Shown: positions 7,035 to 16,394, counted from the stretch's first letter. The stretch: 26,737 bases of DNA from an uncultured Clostridia bacterium (GCA_937912175.1 CALDOU010000055.1:1-26737), one strand, 5' to 3'. The notes: a model not told the origin generated them from the sequence alone. Translations and numbers: made by a program.

Positions 7035-8087
7035 TTGAAAAAGAAATTAAGCGGAAAACTTATTTTTAATATGATTACTTTATTAATCCCTTTGGGATTT
7101 ATAATATATTTTTTCACTTCTGAAAACGGACTCATGGATTTAACGGAAAACGCTTCCGGTTTTAACTGGTGGTGGCTGACGGGAGGCGTACTGTGTCAAT
7201 TTTTAAACATATTTATAGACGCCTATATTCTCTATAAATTTACAAATAACTATGATAATAAATATAACCTTAAGCAATCATTGAAAACTACTGCCGTAGG
7301 TCAATTTTTCAGCGTTATAACTCCGGGTGCTGTCGGTGGTCAACCTATGCAAATTTACTGCATGAAAAAACAAAAAGTAGACACCGGAGTAGCTACATCA
7401 TCTTTAATACAAAAATTTTTAGTTTATCAAACTACAATAACCATTTACAGTTTTATTGCTCTTATGTGTAATTTAGATATATTCCGCGGAAATAAAAGCG
7501 GCGCCATGATAGGTTTATCAGCGTTTGGTTTTATTTCGCATGCGATAGTAATTTTATTTGTATTTATGTTTTCTTTCAACCGAAAACTAACCTCATCAAT
7601 AATAAATTGGTGTTTTAATCTTTTGTATAAAATAAAAATAATAAAAAACACTAAAGAAAAAGCCGATAAAGTAAAATTTCATTTGGAACAATTTCACGAA
7701 AGCAACATGAAACTTTATAAAAACAAAAAATTGTTAATTTTAATGTGTTTATTAACCATAACTCAACTAACTTTAATCTTCGCAATTCCATATATGATTT
7801 ACCGTTCTTTTAATTTTTTCGGTGCAAGTTTTTTTGACATGGTAACCGGTCAAGCTTTCGTAACCATGGTTGCATCATTTATGCCGCTACCCGGGGGTTC
7901 AGGCGCTGCCGAAGGAAGTTTCTATGTATTTTTTGAAATATTTTTCAAGCAAAACACTATAAAATCAGCTATACTTATTTGGAGGATAATAACTTACTTT
8001 ATGAATATAATAGTTTTTGCGCCCTTCGCACGGGTGGGAAACATTTCTGAAACAGCGGAAACATTAGAAAAAATAGAAGAGCTTTAA
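7035..8087 (+). CDS. LPG synthase TM-domain / UPF0104 family membrane protein A
   Basis: The 350-residue polytopic protein starts at TTG 7035, set by GGAGGAG five bases before it. It has about eight hydrophobic segments and the family signature ASFMPLPGGSGAAEG near residue 280, plus QFFSVITPGAVGGQP near 95. This is the flippase-like transmembrane region (PF03706) found alone or fused to the lysyl-transferase domain of MprF. No lysyl-transferase domain is present here, so aminoacylation is not expected. It may move or bind a lipid-linked product made by the next gene, a GT2 enzyme starting 23 bp downstream. A paralogue lies just after that enzyme. Confidence 0.82.
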   Translation: MKKKLSGKLIFNMITLLIPLGFIIYFFTSENGLMDLTENASGFNWWWLTGGVLCQFLNIFIDAYILYKFTNNYDNKYNLKQSLKTTAVGQFFSVITPGAVGGQPMQIYCMKKQKVDTGVATSSLIQKFLVYQTTITIYSFIALMCNLDIFRGNKSGAMIGLSAFGFISHAIVILFVFMFSFNRKLTSSIINWCFNLLYKIKIIKNTKEKADKVKFHLEQFHESNMKLYKNKKLLILMCLLTITQLTLIFAIPYMIYRSFNFFGASFFDMVTGQAFVTMVASFMPLPGGSGAAEGSFYVFFEIFFKQNTIKSAILIWRIITYFMNIIVFAPFARVGNISETAETLEKIEEL

Positions 8088-8110
8088 AATTATTAAGGAG
8101 AATTTTTAAT

Positions 8111-9100
8111 ATGAAAAATCCCGCAATAAGCTTAATTATGCCGGTTTACAATGTGGAAAAATTTTTAACGAAAGCACTGGAATCTGTTCAAAATCAAACT
8201 TTTAAGGATTTTGAATTAATAATAGTAAACGATGGTTCCAGTGACGGAAGTGCGGATATAATAAAAAACTTTTGTAATAAAAATTCAAATTTTATACTTA
8301 TAAATCAAGAGAACCAAGGACCGTCGGTAGCTCGAAACACGGGAATAAAGGCCAGCCACGGAGAATATATCGGATTTATGGATAGCGATGACTATCTTGA
8401 ACCCAAATTTTTGGAATTGCTCTATAATGCCGCAATCGAACATAATGCCGATATTGCTTGTTGTAACTTCAATTTTTACTATCCCGACAAAGACCTTAAA
8501 ATACACCTTCCTTTCAATTCTTTGCCGGGAGTATATTCCAATACAGTGGCATTAAAAAAATTGATTTTAGATATCGGCGTACACTATTTTGTTTGGAATA
8601 AACTTTCAAAAAGAAGTTTATTCTTTGACAATAACCTTACTTTTGACAAAATGTATTTTGAGGACATCTCCACCTCTCCAAAGCTGTTTTATTACGCCGA
8701 TAAAATAGTTTTCTTGGGAAAATCTCTTTATAACTATACAAGCCGAGACACCAGTATCCTTCACTCAATGAATATTGTAAAAATTAATGATTTTATTAAA
8801 TCATTGGGTGTTATCCGCAATTTCTTGGAAAACGAACAAGTTTATAAAAATTATAATAATCATCTGTGGTTATATTCTCAAAAAGTTAAAATTGTAAGCT
8901 ATTATTATATAGTAATGCTACACGCCAAAGCCATGAATTTTAAAGGATTTTGGGAAAACATACATTCCGCTACAAAATCCATAGAATACTTTGCCGGAAA
9001 CTCTTTTAAACCCTTAAAAAATCAAAATATTCCGGATTTAATTTATCCGATAAAAGACCCACCTAAAAATAAAAAAATCAAAATAAAAAAATCAAAATAA
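8111..9100 (+). CDS. Family 2 glycosyltransferase
   Basis: The 329-residue protein starts at an ATG after AAGGAG. The N-terminal GT-A domain (about 5-220) shows SLIMPVYNVEKFL, VNDGSSDGS (D41 and D45 in the nucleotide site), NQGPSVARNTG and the metal-binding MDSDD (D91, D93). This is the layout of EpsJ/WcaA-type enzymes that add sugars from nucleotide donors to lipid-linked or surface glycans. The C-terminal 100 residues show no strong membrane segment. The last residues (KIKIKKSK) and the stop are encoded in a 14-bp tandem repeat. Lying between two flippase-like proteins, it probably acts on a membrane lipid or carrier. Donor and acceptor cannot be read. Confidence 0.88.
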   Translation: MKNPAISLIMPVYNVEKFLTKALESVQNQTFKDFELIIVNDGSSDGSADIIKNFCNKNSNFILINQENQGPSVARNTGIKASHGEYIGFMDSDDYLEPKFLELLYNAAIEHNADIACCNFNFYYPDKDLKIHLPFNSLPGVYSNTVALKKLILDIGVHYFVWNKLSKRSLFFDNNLTFDKMYFEDISTSPKLFYYADKIVFLGKSLYNYTSRDTSILHSMNIVKINDFIKSLGVIRNFLENEQVYKNYNNHLWLYSQKVKIVSYYYIVMLHAKAMNFKGFWENIHSATKSIEYFAGNSFKPLKNQNIPDLIYPIKDPPKNKKIKIKKSK

Positions 9101-9126
9101 AAAAATCAAAATAAAAAAATCAAAAT
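9071..9126 (+). repeat. Four exact copies of a 14-bp tandem repeat at the end of the GT2 gene
   Basis: AAAAAAATCAAAAT is repeated four times without mismatch (9071-9084, 9085-9098, 9099-9112, 9113-9126). The period is not a multiple of three. Copy 1 is read as KK-I-K-I in one frame, and copy 2 shifts the frame and supplies the stop TAA at 9098-9100. Copies 3 and 4 lie in the gap before the next gene. Confidence 0.95.
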
Positions 9127-9164
9127 AAAGTATTTTTTAAAATTTTCCGACAAGAATATCTTGT

Positions 9165-10241
9165 ATGGAAAATTTTATTTGCTATTTTAAAAAATTCATC
9201 AAATTTATAAATTCAAAAAAAATCAAAGCTTTTATTAATTTAGCTTTGATTTTAACTTCTGTTGCAATATTGGCTTGTTTTTGCATACAAAATAACAACC
9301 TAATAAACTTAATAACTATTTTTCCCAAACTAAACCATTTTTGGATAGCAGCCGCCTTAATCTTGACGGTACTTTCATGGTATTGTGACAGTAAAGTCAT
9401 TAAGCAAATAATCCTTGACACATATTACAAAAAATACAGTAATATCTTCCTATTTAAAATATCAATGATAGGGCAATATTTCACGGCAATAACTCCACTG
9501 GGACTTGCGGGTCAACCCATGCAACTTTTAGAGCTTTATAAAAATAATATTCCAAAAAATATTTCACTTATTATACTTACTAAAAAATTTTTTGTTTACC
9601 AATCTTCACTTTTAATTTTTTCAATTATATCTTCCTGCTTTTACTTTCATGATTTAAAATCAAATCATCCGAAATTAATAATTATGCTGATATCAGGAAT
9701 AATATTTCAGGGGATTTTAGTAATTACAATTTTTCTATTTTCAGTAAATAAAAAATTTATTTCAAGAGTAATAAAGTTCATTTTAATTTTACTCAAAAAA
9801 TTAAAAATAATAAAAAATTATGATCGTGCATTTAAAGCCTCGACCACTAAATTAGAATTTTTTGTAAAAATAAATAAATATTTAAATAAAAACAAAATCA
9901 CAAATTTCAAAATATATCTTCTTACATTCTTGCAACTAATATTATTGTTTTCAACGTCATTTTGCGTCTTTAAAGCCTTTAATCATAATGGGTACCCCAT
10001 AATACCCATGATAAACACTCAAGCCGTTGTTAATACCATATCGTCCTTTACGCCGCTACCCGGAGCAGCTGGAACAACCGAAAATGTTTTTTTGGTTTTA
10101 TTTAATCCGTTTTTTGAAAAAAATGAAATAGAACAAGCTATGATTATTTTCAGGTTTATAAATTTTTATTTTGCAATAATTTTAGGAATTTTATTTTATA
10201 AAATAAAATTTAAAAAACCTAAAAATAAATTTTTAAAATGA
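9165..10241 (+). CDS. LPG synthase TM-domain / UPF0104 family membrane protein B
   Basis: The 358-residue membrane protein is a paralogue of the protein at 7035-8087: same length class, QYFTAITPLGLAGQP near residue 105 and SSFTPLPGAAGTTEN near residue 290 at equivalent positions, and a similar run of hydrophobic segments. Only two or three residues separate the signature of one from the other. No good ribosome binding site precedes ATG 9165, so the start is uncertain or translation is weak. The basic, AT-coded end overlaps the convergent hydrolase gene by 9 bp (10233-10241). It probably belongs to the same operon as the GT2 gene, although the 64-bp gap holds the tandem repeats. Confidence 0.78.
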   Translation: MENFICYFKKFIKFINSKKIKAFINLALILTSVAILACFCIQNNNLINLITIFPKLNHFWIAAALILTVLSWYCDSKVIKQIILDTYYKKYSNIFLFKISMIGQYFTAITPLGLAGQPMQLLELYKNNIPKNISLIILTKKFFVYQSSLLIFSIISSCFYFHDLKSNHPKLIIMLISGIIFQGILVITIFLFSVNKKFISRVIKFILILLKKLKIIKNYDRAFKASTTKLEFFVKINKYLNKNKITNFKIYLLTFLQLILLFSTSFCVFKAFNHNGYPIIPMINTQAVVNTISSFTPLPGAAGTTENVFLVLFNPFFEKNEIEQAMIIFRFINFYFAIILGILFYKIKFKKPKNKFLK

Positions 10242-11030
10242 AAACCAAACATTGTTATCATTTTCACGCGGTGCCACCAATAAAGAAAAATCTTTATTTT
10301 CAACCATACTTTCTTGCTTTAAACAATTTAAAGATGTTTGAAAAGCCAAATCCGGCAAATTATTATTGGAACTCAAATGTGAAAGTATTATGCCTTTTGT
10401 ACCGTTATTTACCAAATAAGGCAACAACTCCGCACATGAATCATTGGAAAGATGCCCTGTTTCCGAAAGTATACGCCTTTTCAAATAATATGGATAAGGC
10501 CCATTCTGAAGCATCATGGTATCATGATTAGACTCTATCACCACAGCCTTAGAACCTTTTAAATCTTCTTTTACTTCTTTGGAAACATAACCTAAGTCCG
10601 TACAAATTGAAATTTTTTCACCTTTACCGCTTGTAAAAGTATATCCAAAACCTTCTGAACAATCATGAGAAATAGAAAATGGCTTAACGGAAACAAATTT
10701 TAAATCCGTTTGAGTTTTAGATAAAACTCCATAATTTTCTGTTTGAGAAAAAACTTGTTTTTCCTTCAAAGCGTTTATTGTTCCTTGTGAACCATAAACT
10801 TTGACACCATGTTTTTTTATAAAAACTTTTAATCCCGATACATGGTCCACATGTTCATGAGTTACAAAAATCGCTTTTATATTTTCAGCGTCAATACCAT
10901 GCCTGTTTAAAGCATTTTCTACTTGTTTATTGCTTCTACCCACATCAACTAAAATTGCATTCTTTTCTGAAAGTTCAACATAAATACAATTTCCACTGCT
11001 ACCACTAAATAAAGGGCAAATTTTTACCAT
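10233..11030 (-). CDS. MBL-fold metallo-hydrolase, WalJ/YycJ-like
   Basis: The 265-residue protein begins at an ATG after GGAGAGAG. It starts with the family motif LFSGSSGNC (7-15) and has the metallo-beta-lactamase signature T57-H58-E-H60-V-D62-H63, a later SHDCSEG, and SNHD. This matches the YycJ/WalJ group, reported as single- or double-strand DNA exonucleases with a link to cell-wall and repair phenotypes. The classical neighbour genes walRK are not here. Instead it follows the second murA on the same strand with a 64-bp gap. It is convergent with, and overlaps, the UPF0104 gene by 9 bp. Confidence 0.82.
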   Translation of the reverse strand: MVKICPLFSGSSGNCIYVELSEKNAILVDVGRSNKQVENALNRHGIDAENIKAIFVTHEHVDHVSGLKVFIKKHGVKVYGSQGTINALKEKQVFSQTENYGVLSKTQTDLKFVSVKPFSISHDCSEGFGYTFTSGKGEKISICTDLGYVSKEVKEDLKGSKAVVIESNHDTMMLQNGPYPYYLKRRILSETGHLSNDSCAELLPYLVNNGTKGIILSHLSSNNNLPDLAFQTSLNCLKQESMVENKDFSLLVAPRENDNNVWFSF

Positions 11031-11094
11031 TAATTATACTCTCTCCGATATTATAAAATAACACTGCAAACACTTGATATGTAAAAATCAAGCA

Positions 11095-12396
11095 TTAAAG
11101 TCCGGAAGCTCCCGCTTCAACATTAGGGGACTCACAAAACACTTTTTTAATATCGGCTCCCAATTCAGACATTTTTTCTATAATATTTTCATATCCTCTT
11201 TCAATATGTTGTATTTCTTCAATAGTAGTCACGCCTTCAGCCATCAACCCTGCAATTACCATTGCGGCGCCGGCGCGCAAATCCGTGGCCTTTACCAAAG
11301 CACCTTTTAATTTTTCCACACCTTCAACCACTGCGACTCGACCATCCACCGAGATATTGGCGCCCATACGATGAAGTTCTTCTATATAACGAAACCTGTT
11401 ATCCCAAACAGCTTCGTTTACCATGCTTGTACCTTCAGCAATAGATAAAAGAGTAGTAATTTGCGGTTGCATATCCGTAGGGAATCCCGGATGAGGCATA
11501 GTTTTTATATTACATTTTTTTAATTTATTTGGGGCATAAACTCTTACGGATTCATTAAATTCTTCAACTATAACATCCATTTCTTCCAGCTTTGCGGTTA
11601 TAGATTCCAAATGTTTCGGAATTACGTTTTCAACAATAACGTCTCCGCCCGTTGCGGCGGCAGCAACCATATAAGTCCCGGCTTCTATTTGATCGGGTAT
11701 AATGGAATAAGTTACTCCCTTAAGCTCTTTAACTCCGTTAATTTTTATTACATCTGTTCCCGCGCCGAAAATATCCGCACCCATACAATTCAAAAAATTA
11801 GCCAAGTCGACTATATGCGGTTCTTTAGCGGCGTTTTCTATAACCGTCAAGCCTTTTGCTTTAACTGCGGCCAGCATTATATTAACCGTGGCACCCACGG
11901 AAACAACATCTAAATAAATATGCGTTCCGATTAAACCGTTACACTTTACTTTAACCATTCCATTTTCCAAATAATAATCCGCACCCAAAGCTTTAAAGCC
12001 TTTAAGATGTTGATCAATAGGTCTTAAACCAAAATTACATCCACCGGGTAAATATACATTAGCTTCCGAAAATTTAGCAAGTAACACTCCCAAAAGATAA
12101 CAAGAAGCACGCATATTTCTCATAAGGTCACACGGAGCCGCCGAACACGACATTTTTCTTGGGTCTATTTCAATAGTATTTTTATTAATTAATCTAACAT
12201 CAGCGCCCATATCACTTAAAATTCTGCACATCAAAGTTATATCTCTGATGTTGGGAACATTTTCAATTCTACATACTCCGTCCGATAACGCTGCTGCCGG
12301 CAGTATTGCTACCGCTGCATTTTTGGCACCGCTAATCGATACCTTACCTTTTAATTTATGCCCTCCGGATATGATTATTTTTTCTGATTTACCCAA
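11095..12396 (-). CDS. murA: UDP-N-acetylglucosamine 1-carboxyvinyltransferase (second paralogue)
   Basis: The 433-residue protein starts at TTG 12396, placed by GGGGTG about eight bases before it. It carries all active-site elements: K25-N26 (SGAKNAA), PGGCNFGLRPIDQH with catalytic C120, NAAKEPHIVDL and PGFPTDMQP. It differs from the copy at 5538 in SVGATVN instead of SVGATEN and in a 15-residue C-terminal extension. Low-GC Gram-positives commonly keep two MurA enzymes (MurAA/MurAB, also called MurA/MurZ). Which copy is the main one cannot be decided here. It lies 121 bp after the PASTA kinase gene on the same strand, notable because PASTA kinases control MurA stability in some Firmicutes. 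Confidence 0.93.
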   Translation of the reverse strand: MGKSEKIIISGGHKLKGKVSISGAKNAAVAILPAAALSDGVCRIENVPNIRDITLMCRILSDMGADVRLINKNTIEIDPRKMSCSAAPCDLMRNMRASCYLLGVLLAKFSEANVYLPGGCNFGLRPIDQHLKGFKALGADYYLENGMVKVKCNGLIGTHIYLDVVSVGATVNIMLAAVKAKGLTVIENAAKEPHIVDLANFLNCMGADIFGAGTDVIKINGVKELKGVTYSIIPDQIEAGTYMVAAAATGGDVIVENVIPKHLESITAKLEEMDVIVEEFNESVRVYAPNKLKKCNIKTMPHPGFPTDMQPQITTLLSIAEGTSMVNEAVWDNRFRYIEELHRMGANISVDGRVAVVEGVEKLKGALVKATDLRAGAAMVIAGLMAEGVTTIEEIQHIERGYENIIEKMSELGADIKKVFCESPNVEAGASGL

Positions 12397-12517
12397 AGCG
12401 CTTACACCCCTAACTTTATATTTTTAATTTATATTTTTAGTTTAACCCGGTGCTTAATAAAAATTTAAACTGAATGCTTATAACCACAATTTAACTTTTT
12501 ATTCAACCATTTTAACG

Positions 12518-14515
12518 TTAATGCTTATATATTTCACTTTCATCATTAGACTTTGAAGAATGGTCTACATATGGGAAAGATTTTGTCTTTTTAACATTGT
12601 TGGAAGAAGCATCAAAATCCAATTCGTAAACTCTATATTGTGAACCATCCAAATTTACGCTAACAGTTTTTCTTCCGGAACTACCCTTGACGTATAAAGA
12701 GTAGGTTCCGTACAAAGACAAAGAGGGATTTACTTTTTTGGTACTTTCCAAAACACCGTTTATATAGGTTTTGGCTGTAATATCATGGGTTACATTGGCC
12801 GGCAAATCCACAACTACCTCTAAATTTTTTTCTCTTTTTACGCCGGAACTTATTGTCAATTTAACTACCGAGTCTTTTCCAACGCGTGTTCCCGGCAAAG
12901 GATACATTAAAATTACAGTGTTTTTAGGTTTATCGCTGCTTTCGGTAACTACATTATCAGAAACTTTAAGACCCGCTGAAATCAAGTCGTTTTTTGCAAC
13001 ATCTATAGTTTTATTCAATACATCGGGAACAATTACTTTTTCTTCCGAAGAACCTTTGCTTACATATAACCTAACTGTAGTATTCGCAGTTATTTTACTG
13101 CCTTCTTGAGGATCCACTTTGCAAACTATACCTGCGGGAGTTTCTTCATCAACTATCATTAATGTTTCGCTTTTAAGGCCCACATTAGCAAGCTTTGATT
13201 TTGCAACATCTTCGGTAAGTCCCACAACCGACGGTATTGTAACAACCACCCCGGAACTATTAACCGTTAATGTAATCGTAGAGCCTTCTTTTACCTTTTT
13301 GGAATTTGGCAAAGGATATTGGTCTATTATTATACCCTCGGGTTTATCGGGATCGTACGCCGTTTCTATCTTCCAAACAAATTTATATTCAGGGTTATTT
13401 TGTACATCGGATAATTTCATCCCGATAAAATTAGGCACTTCCACATCTTTAGCCGAACTGTTTCCGCAAGAGGTAAACATTGTTATAAAAACAAATATCA
13501 AAGCAAATAACCCAACGGTTGCTGCTATTCCCCCGGCGATTATCCCGGCCTTCTTCTTTTTCTTCTTTTCGTCTTTATTATTATAGTCATCTCCATAAGA
13601 AGAATTTTTTTTGCGGACATTTTCGTTATCCCCTATATACTTTGTAGGATTATTGTCAACAAAATAATTGTAATCAAAATGTATTTCAGGGTCATTTTCA
13701 AATTTTTCTATATCCTCAATCATACCCTCAGCAGAAGCATAACGATTATTGGGTGATTTTTGCATTGCGTGCAAAGTAATATCCTCCAAAGCTTGAGGGA
13801 TATCAGGATTTATTTTTCTCAAAGGCGTAGGATCCGATTGCATTTGCATTATTGCCACAGATACAGCATTATCGGACTCAAAAGGCAATCTTCCTGTTAA
13901 CATTTCGTAAAGCATAACCCCAACAGAGTAAATATCGGCTTTTTCGTCAATTACTCCACCTTTGGCCTGCTCGGGTGAAATATAATGAACAGAGCCAATC
14001 GCACGGTCAGTCATTGTTTGAGTTTCATTACTGGAAAATCTTGCTATACCAAAATCCGTAACTTTAATAGTACCATCGGAAAGCAACATAATATTTTGGG
14101 GTTTAATATCTCTGTGGATAACGCCTTTTTCGTGAGCATGTTTTAATGCTGACAAAATCTGGTGAGTAAAATAAACAGCATCTTTCCAATCCAATGCTTT
14201 TTTCTGAGAAATATATTCTTTAAGAGTGATACCATCAATATATTCCATAACAATATACTGAATTTTAGTACCGAAACTTACATCATAAACCTTAACTATA
14301 TTTGGGTGAGACAATACTGCGATTGCTTTAGATTCATTCTTAAATCTGCGAATAAATTCCTTGTTGCCCAAAAACTCATCTTTCAAAATTTTAATCGCAA
14401 CAATTCTGTCTTCTACAATATCATAAGCCCGATAAACAACAGCCATCCCACCAACACCAATGAGTTCTTGAATTTCATATCGTGCATCCAATCTTTTTCC
14501 TGTATATTTATCCAA
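12518..14515 (-). CDS. prkC: PASTA-domain Ser/Thr protein kinase
   Basis: I place the start at TTG 14515: GGGGGAG lies six bases before it, and the result MDKYTGKRLDARYEI matches the usual start of clostridial PrkC. A longer reading from ATG 14533 would put that ribosome binding site inside the gene. The 665-residue protein has a Hanks-type kinase domain: Gly loop GVGGMAVVY (20-28), K42, HRDIKPQN (134-141, D136), DFG at 154-156 and SPEQ. A Lys-rich linker (317-322), one membrane helix (about 324-347) and three extracellular PASTA repeats (about 357-420, 424-488, 494-558) follow, then a beta-rich tail. It senses peptidoglycan or lipid II and phosphorylates growth and wall targets. Its phosphatase gene is 43 bp upstream. 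The usual downstream rsgA/cpgA is absent. Confidence 0.93.
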   Translation of the reverse strand: MDKYTGKRLDARYEIQELIGVGGMAVVYRAYDIVEDRIVAIKILKDEFLGNKEFIRRFKNESKAIAVLSHPNIVKVYDVSFGTKIQYIVMEYIDGITLKEYISQKKALDWKDAVYFTHQILSALKHAHEKGVIHRDIKPQNIMLLSDGTIKVTDFGIARFSSNETQTMTDRAIGSVHYISPEQAKGGVIDEKADIYSVGVMLYEMLTGRLPFESDNAVSVAIMQMQSDPTPLRKINPDIPQALEDITLHAMQKSPNNRYASAEGMIEDIEKFENDPEIHFDYNYFVDNNPTKYIGDNENVRKKNSSYGDDYNNKDEKKKKKKAGIIAGGIAATVGLFALIFVFITMFTSCGNSSAKDVEVPNFIGMKLSDVQNNPEYKFVWKIETAYDPDKPEGIIIDQYPLPNSKKVKEGSTITLTVNSSGVVVTIPSVVGLTEDVAKSKLANVGLKSETLMIVDEETPAGIVCKVDPQEGSKITANTTVRLYVSKGSSEEKVIVPDVLNKTIDVAKNDLISAGLKVSDNVVTESSDKPKNTVILMYPLPGTRVGKDSVVKLTISSGVKREKNLEVVVDLPANVTHDITAKTYINGVLESTKKVNPSLSLYGTYSLYVKGSSGRKTVSVNLDGSQYRVYELDFDASSNNVKKTKSFPYVDHSSKSNDESEIYKH

Positions 14516-14558
14516 ATCTTTCTCCCCCATCATATATTTTCATATATTTTCAAAAAAT

Positions 14559-15287
14559 TTAAATTTTCACTGCGGAAACTGTTATATTATCATTCCCGCC
14601 ATGTTTATTTGCTTTTTTTATCAGTTTTTCCGGCACTAAAGAAATACTATTTTCCAAACATATTTTACATATTTCTTTATCGTCCAATTCATTAGTAAGA
14701 CCGTCGGTACACATTAAAACAATATCTTCCTTATTTAAATCCACTTTAATATAATCAAGTTTTATATCTTTAATTACACCCAAAGCGCGGGTAATAATAT
14801 GTTTTTGCGGATGATTTTTGGCATCTTGAATAGTGATTTCTCCATGATCCACCATTTCTTGAACAATAGAATGGTCTGTACTCACTTGACGTATTTTTTT
14901 ATCAGATATTAAATATACACGACTATCCCCTGCATACATTATGTGGAGAACGTCGTCTTTAATTATACACAGCACTACGGTGGTACCCATATTTTTAAGT
15001 GATTTACTGCTCGACGCTTTTTGAAAAATCTTCAAATTAGCGTCTTGAATGGCATTATACATTAATTCTTTTACATTTTTAAAATCAAACTGTTCGTTCA
15101 AATTTTCATTAATATAATTTGAAATTTCTTCAACAGCCATAGTGCTCGCAATATCCCCGCCTTTGCTTCCGCCCATTCCGTCACAAACCAATGACCATGC
15201 CAGATTTTCATTTATACTGCGGGTATTAACGGCATCTTGATTGGAAATTCGTACTTTTCCTATGTCAGTCTTACTGTAAAAATTCAC
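14559..15287 (-). CDS. prpC: PP2C-type Ser/Thr phosphatase
   Basis: The 242-residue protein starts at GTG 15287. Its ribosome binding site AAAGGAGG sits inside the last codons of rlmN, with only 4 bp between genes, so translation is probably coupled. PPM motifs are complete: TDIGKVRISNQD, VCDGMGG (metal site), AGDSRVY, STDHS, CTDGLTNELDD and GGNDNIT. It dephosphorylates substrates of the kinase encoded next, and probably the kinase itself. Cytosolic, no membrane segment. Confidence 0.93.
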   Translation of the reverse strand: MNFYSKTDIGKVRISNQDAVNTRSINENLAWSLVCDGMGGSKGGDIASTMAVEEISNYINENLNEQFDFKNVKELMYNAIQDANLKIFQKASSSKSLKNMGTTVVLCIIKDDVLHIMYAGDSRVYLISDKKIRQVSTDHSIVQEMVDHGEITIQDAKNHPQKHIITRALGVIKDIKLDYIKVDLNKEDIVLMCTDGLTNELDDKEICKICLENSISLVPEKLIKKANKHGGNDNITVSAVKI

Positions 15288-15291
15288 AATA

Positions 15292-16347
15292 TTAAACCTC
15301 CTTTGCTTTTTCTGTATCTTTTAAATATTTACTTTTCAATTGTCCACATGCAGCTTCTATATCTTGCCCTAAAGTCCTTCTTATTGTAGTTGTTATATTT
15401 TCTTTTTCTAAAATATCCCTGAACTTATAAATTCTGTTATTACTGCTCTTTTTTAAATACTCTTCTTCATGAAAACCGTTAAGAGGAATTAAGTTCACAT
15501 GGCAAAGCATACCTTTTAATAAATGTGACAACTCACCGGCACATTTCGGAGTATCATTAACTCCGTCAACCATAGCGTACTCAAAAGAAATTCTTCGTCC
15601 CGTGCAAGAAATATAATACTTACAAGCTTTAATTAATTCTTGTATATTCCATCGATTATTTATTCTCATCATTTTGCTTCGGATTTCATCGTTCGAAGCA
15701 TGAAGTGACACGGAAAGTGTAAGTTGCATTTTTTCTTCCGCCAATTGGTAAATTTTATCTACTAACCCACAGGTCGACAACGAAATATGACGCATACCGA
15801 TATTTAAATTATCTTTTGAGGAAACCAGTTTTAAAAATTTTAATACATTGTCATAATTATCCAAAGGTTCTCCCATACCCATAAGAACAATATTTGAAAT
15901 TTTTATGTTATTGTCATTTTGCGCCGTTTCAATTTGAGAAATCATTTCGGAAGGAAACAAATTTCTTGAAAAACCACATTTTCCCGTTGAACAAAACGAA
16001 CACCCCATCTTGCACCCCGCTTGAGTGGAAAGGCACATGGAGTAGCCATGTTTATATTTCATAAGAACCGATTCTATAAGTTCTTTATCAAATAACTCAA
16101 AAAGATATTTAATGGTTCCGTCAACAGAAATTTTTTTATCTTTAATTTTAATTAAAGGTATATAATATTTTTCTTTTAAAATTTCTCTCAAATTTTTGGG
16201 AATATTCGTCATTTCGTCAAACGACCTTATTCCCTTTACAATCCAAAAATAAACTTGCTCTGCCCTATATCCGGGTTGCAAAAGGTCGGCAAAATCATCT
16301 TTTATTTCTTCCAACATCATTGATTTGATGTCTTTTTTTGAGCTCAT
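15292..16347 (-). CDS. rlmN: Dual-specificity 23S rRNA / tRNA adenine-C2 methyltransferase
   Basis: The 351-residue radical-SAM enzyme has the cluster motif C112-KMG-C116-SF-C119 and MGMGEPLDNY. The C-terminal IRRTLGQDIEAACGQL carries the second conserved catalytic Cys. RlmN methylates A2503 of 23S rRNA and A37 of certain tRNAs. The related Cfr resistance enzyme has a different flanking pattern, and the operon context favours RlmN. It is the first gene of the rlmN-prpC-prkC cluster common in Firmicutes, behind a good promoter at 16395-16422. Confidence 0.93.
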   Translation of the reverse strand: MSSKKDIKSMMLEEIKDDFADLLQPGYRAEQVYFWIVKGIRSFDEMTNIPKNLREILKEKYYIPLIKIKDKKISVDGTIKYLFELFDKELIESVLMKYKHGYSMCLSTQAGCKMGCSFCSTGKCGFSRNLFPSEMISQIETAQNDNNIKISNIVLMGMGEPLDNYDNVLKFLKLVSSKDNLNIGMRHISLSTCGLVDKIYQLAEEKMQLTLSVSLHASNDEIRSKMMRINNRWNIQELIKACKYYISCTGRRISFEYAMVDGVNDTPKCAGELSHLLKGMLCHVNLIPLNGFHEEEYLKKSSNNRIYKFRDILEKENITTTIRRTLGQDIEAACGQLKSKYLKDTEKAKEV

Positions 16348-16394
16348 AAGTATATTCTTACACCTCCTTCGAGGTCTAACTTCTTACATACTTA

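Noticed and set aside
9071..9126. CRISPR-like or IS-related repeat
   Set aside because: The repeats are 14 bp, directly abutting, with no spacers. It is a simple tandem repeat.
7035..10241. MprF-type lysyl-phosphatidylglycerol synthase
   Set aside because: Only the membrane domain is present in each protein. The soluble lysyl-transferase domain is absent.
14516..14533. Upstream ATG codons as start of prkC
   Set aside because: They place the only good ribosome site (GGGGGAG) inside the gene. TTG 14515 sits at correct distance and gives the family-typical N-terminus.
15292..16347. Cfr-type resistance methyltransferase
   Set aside because: The rlmN-prpC-prkC context and overall motif set fit housekeeping RlmN.
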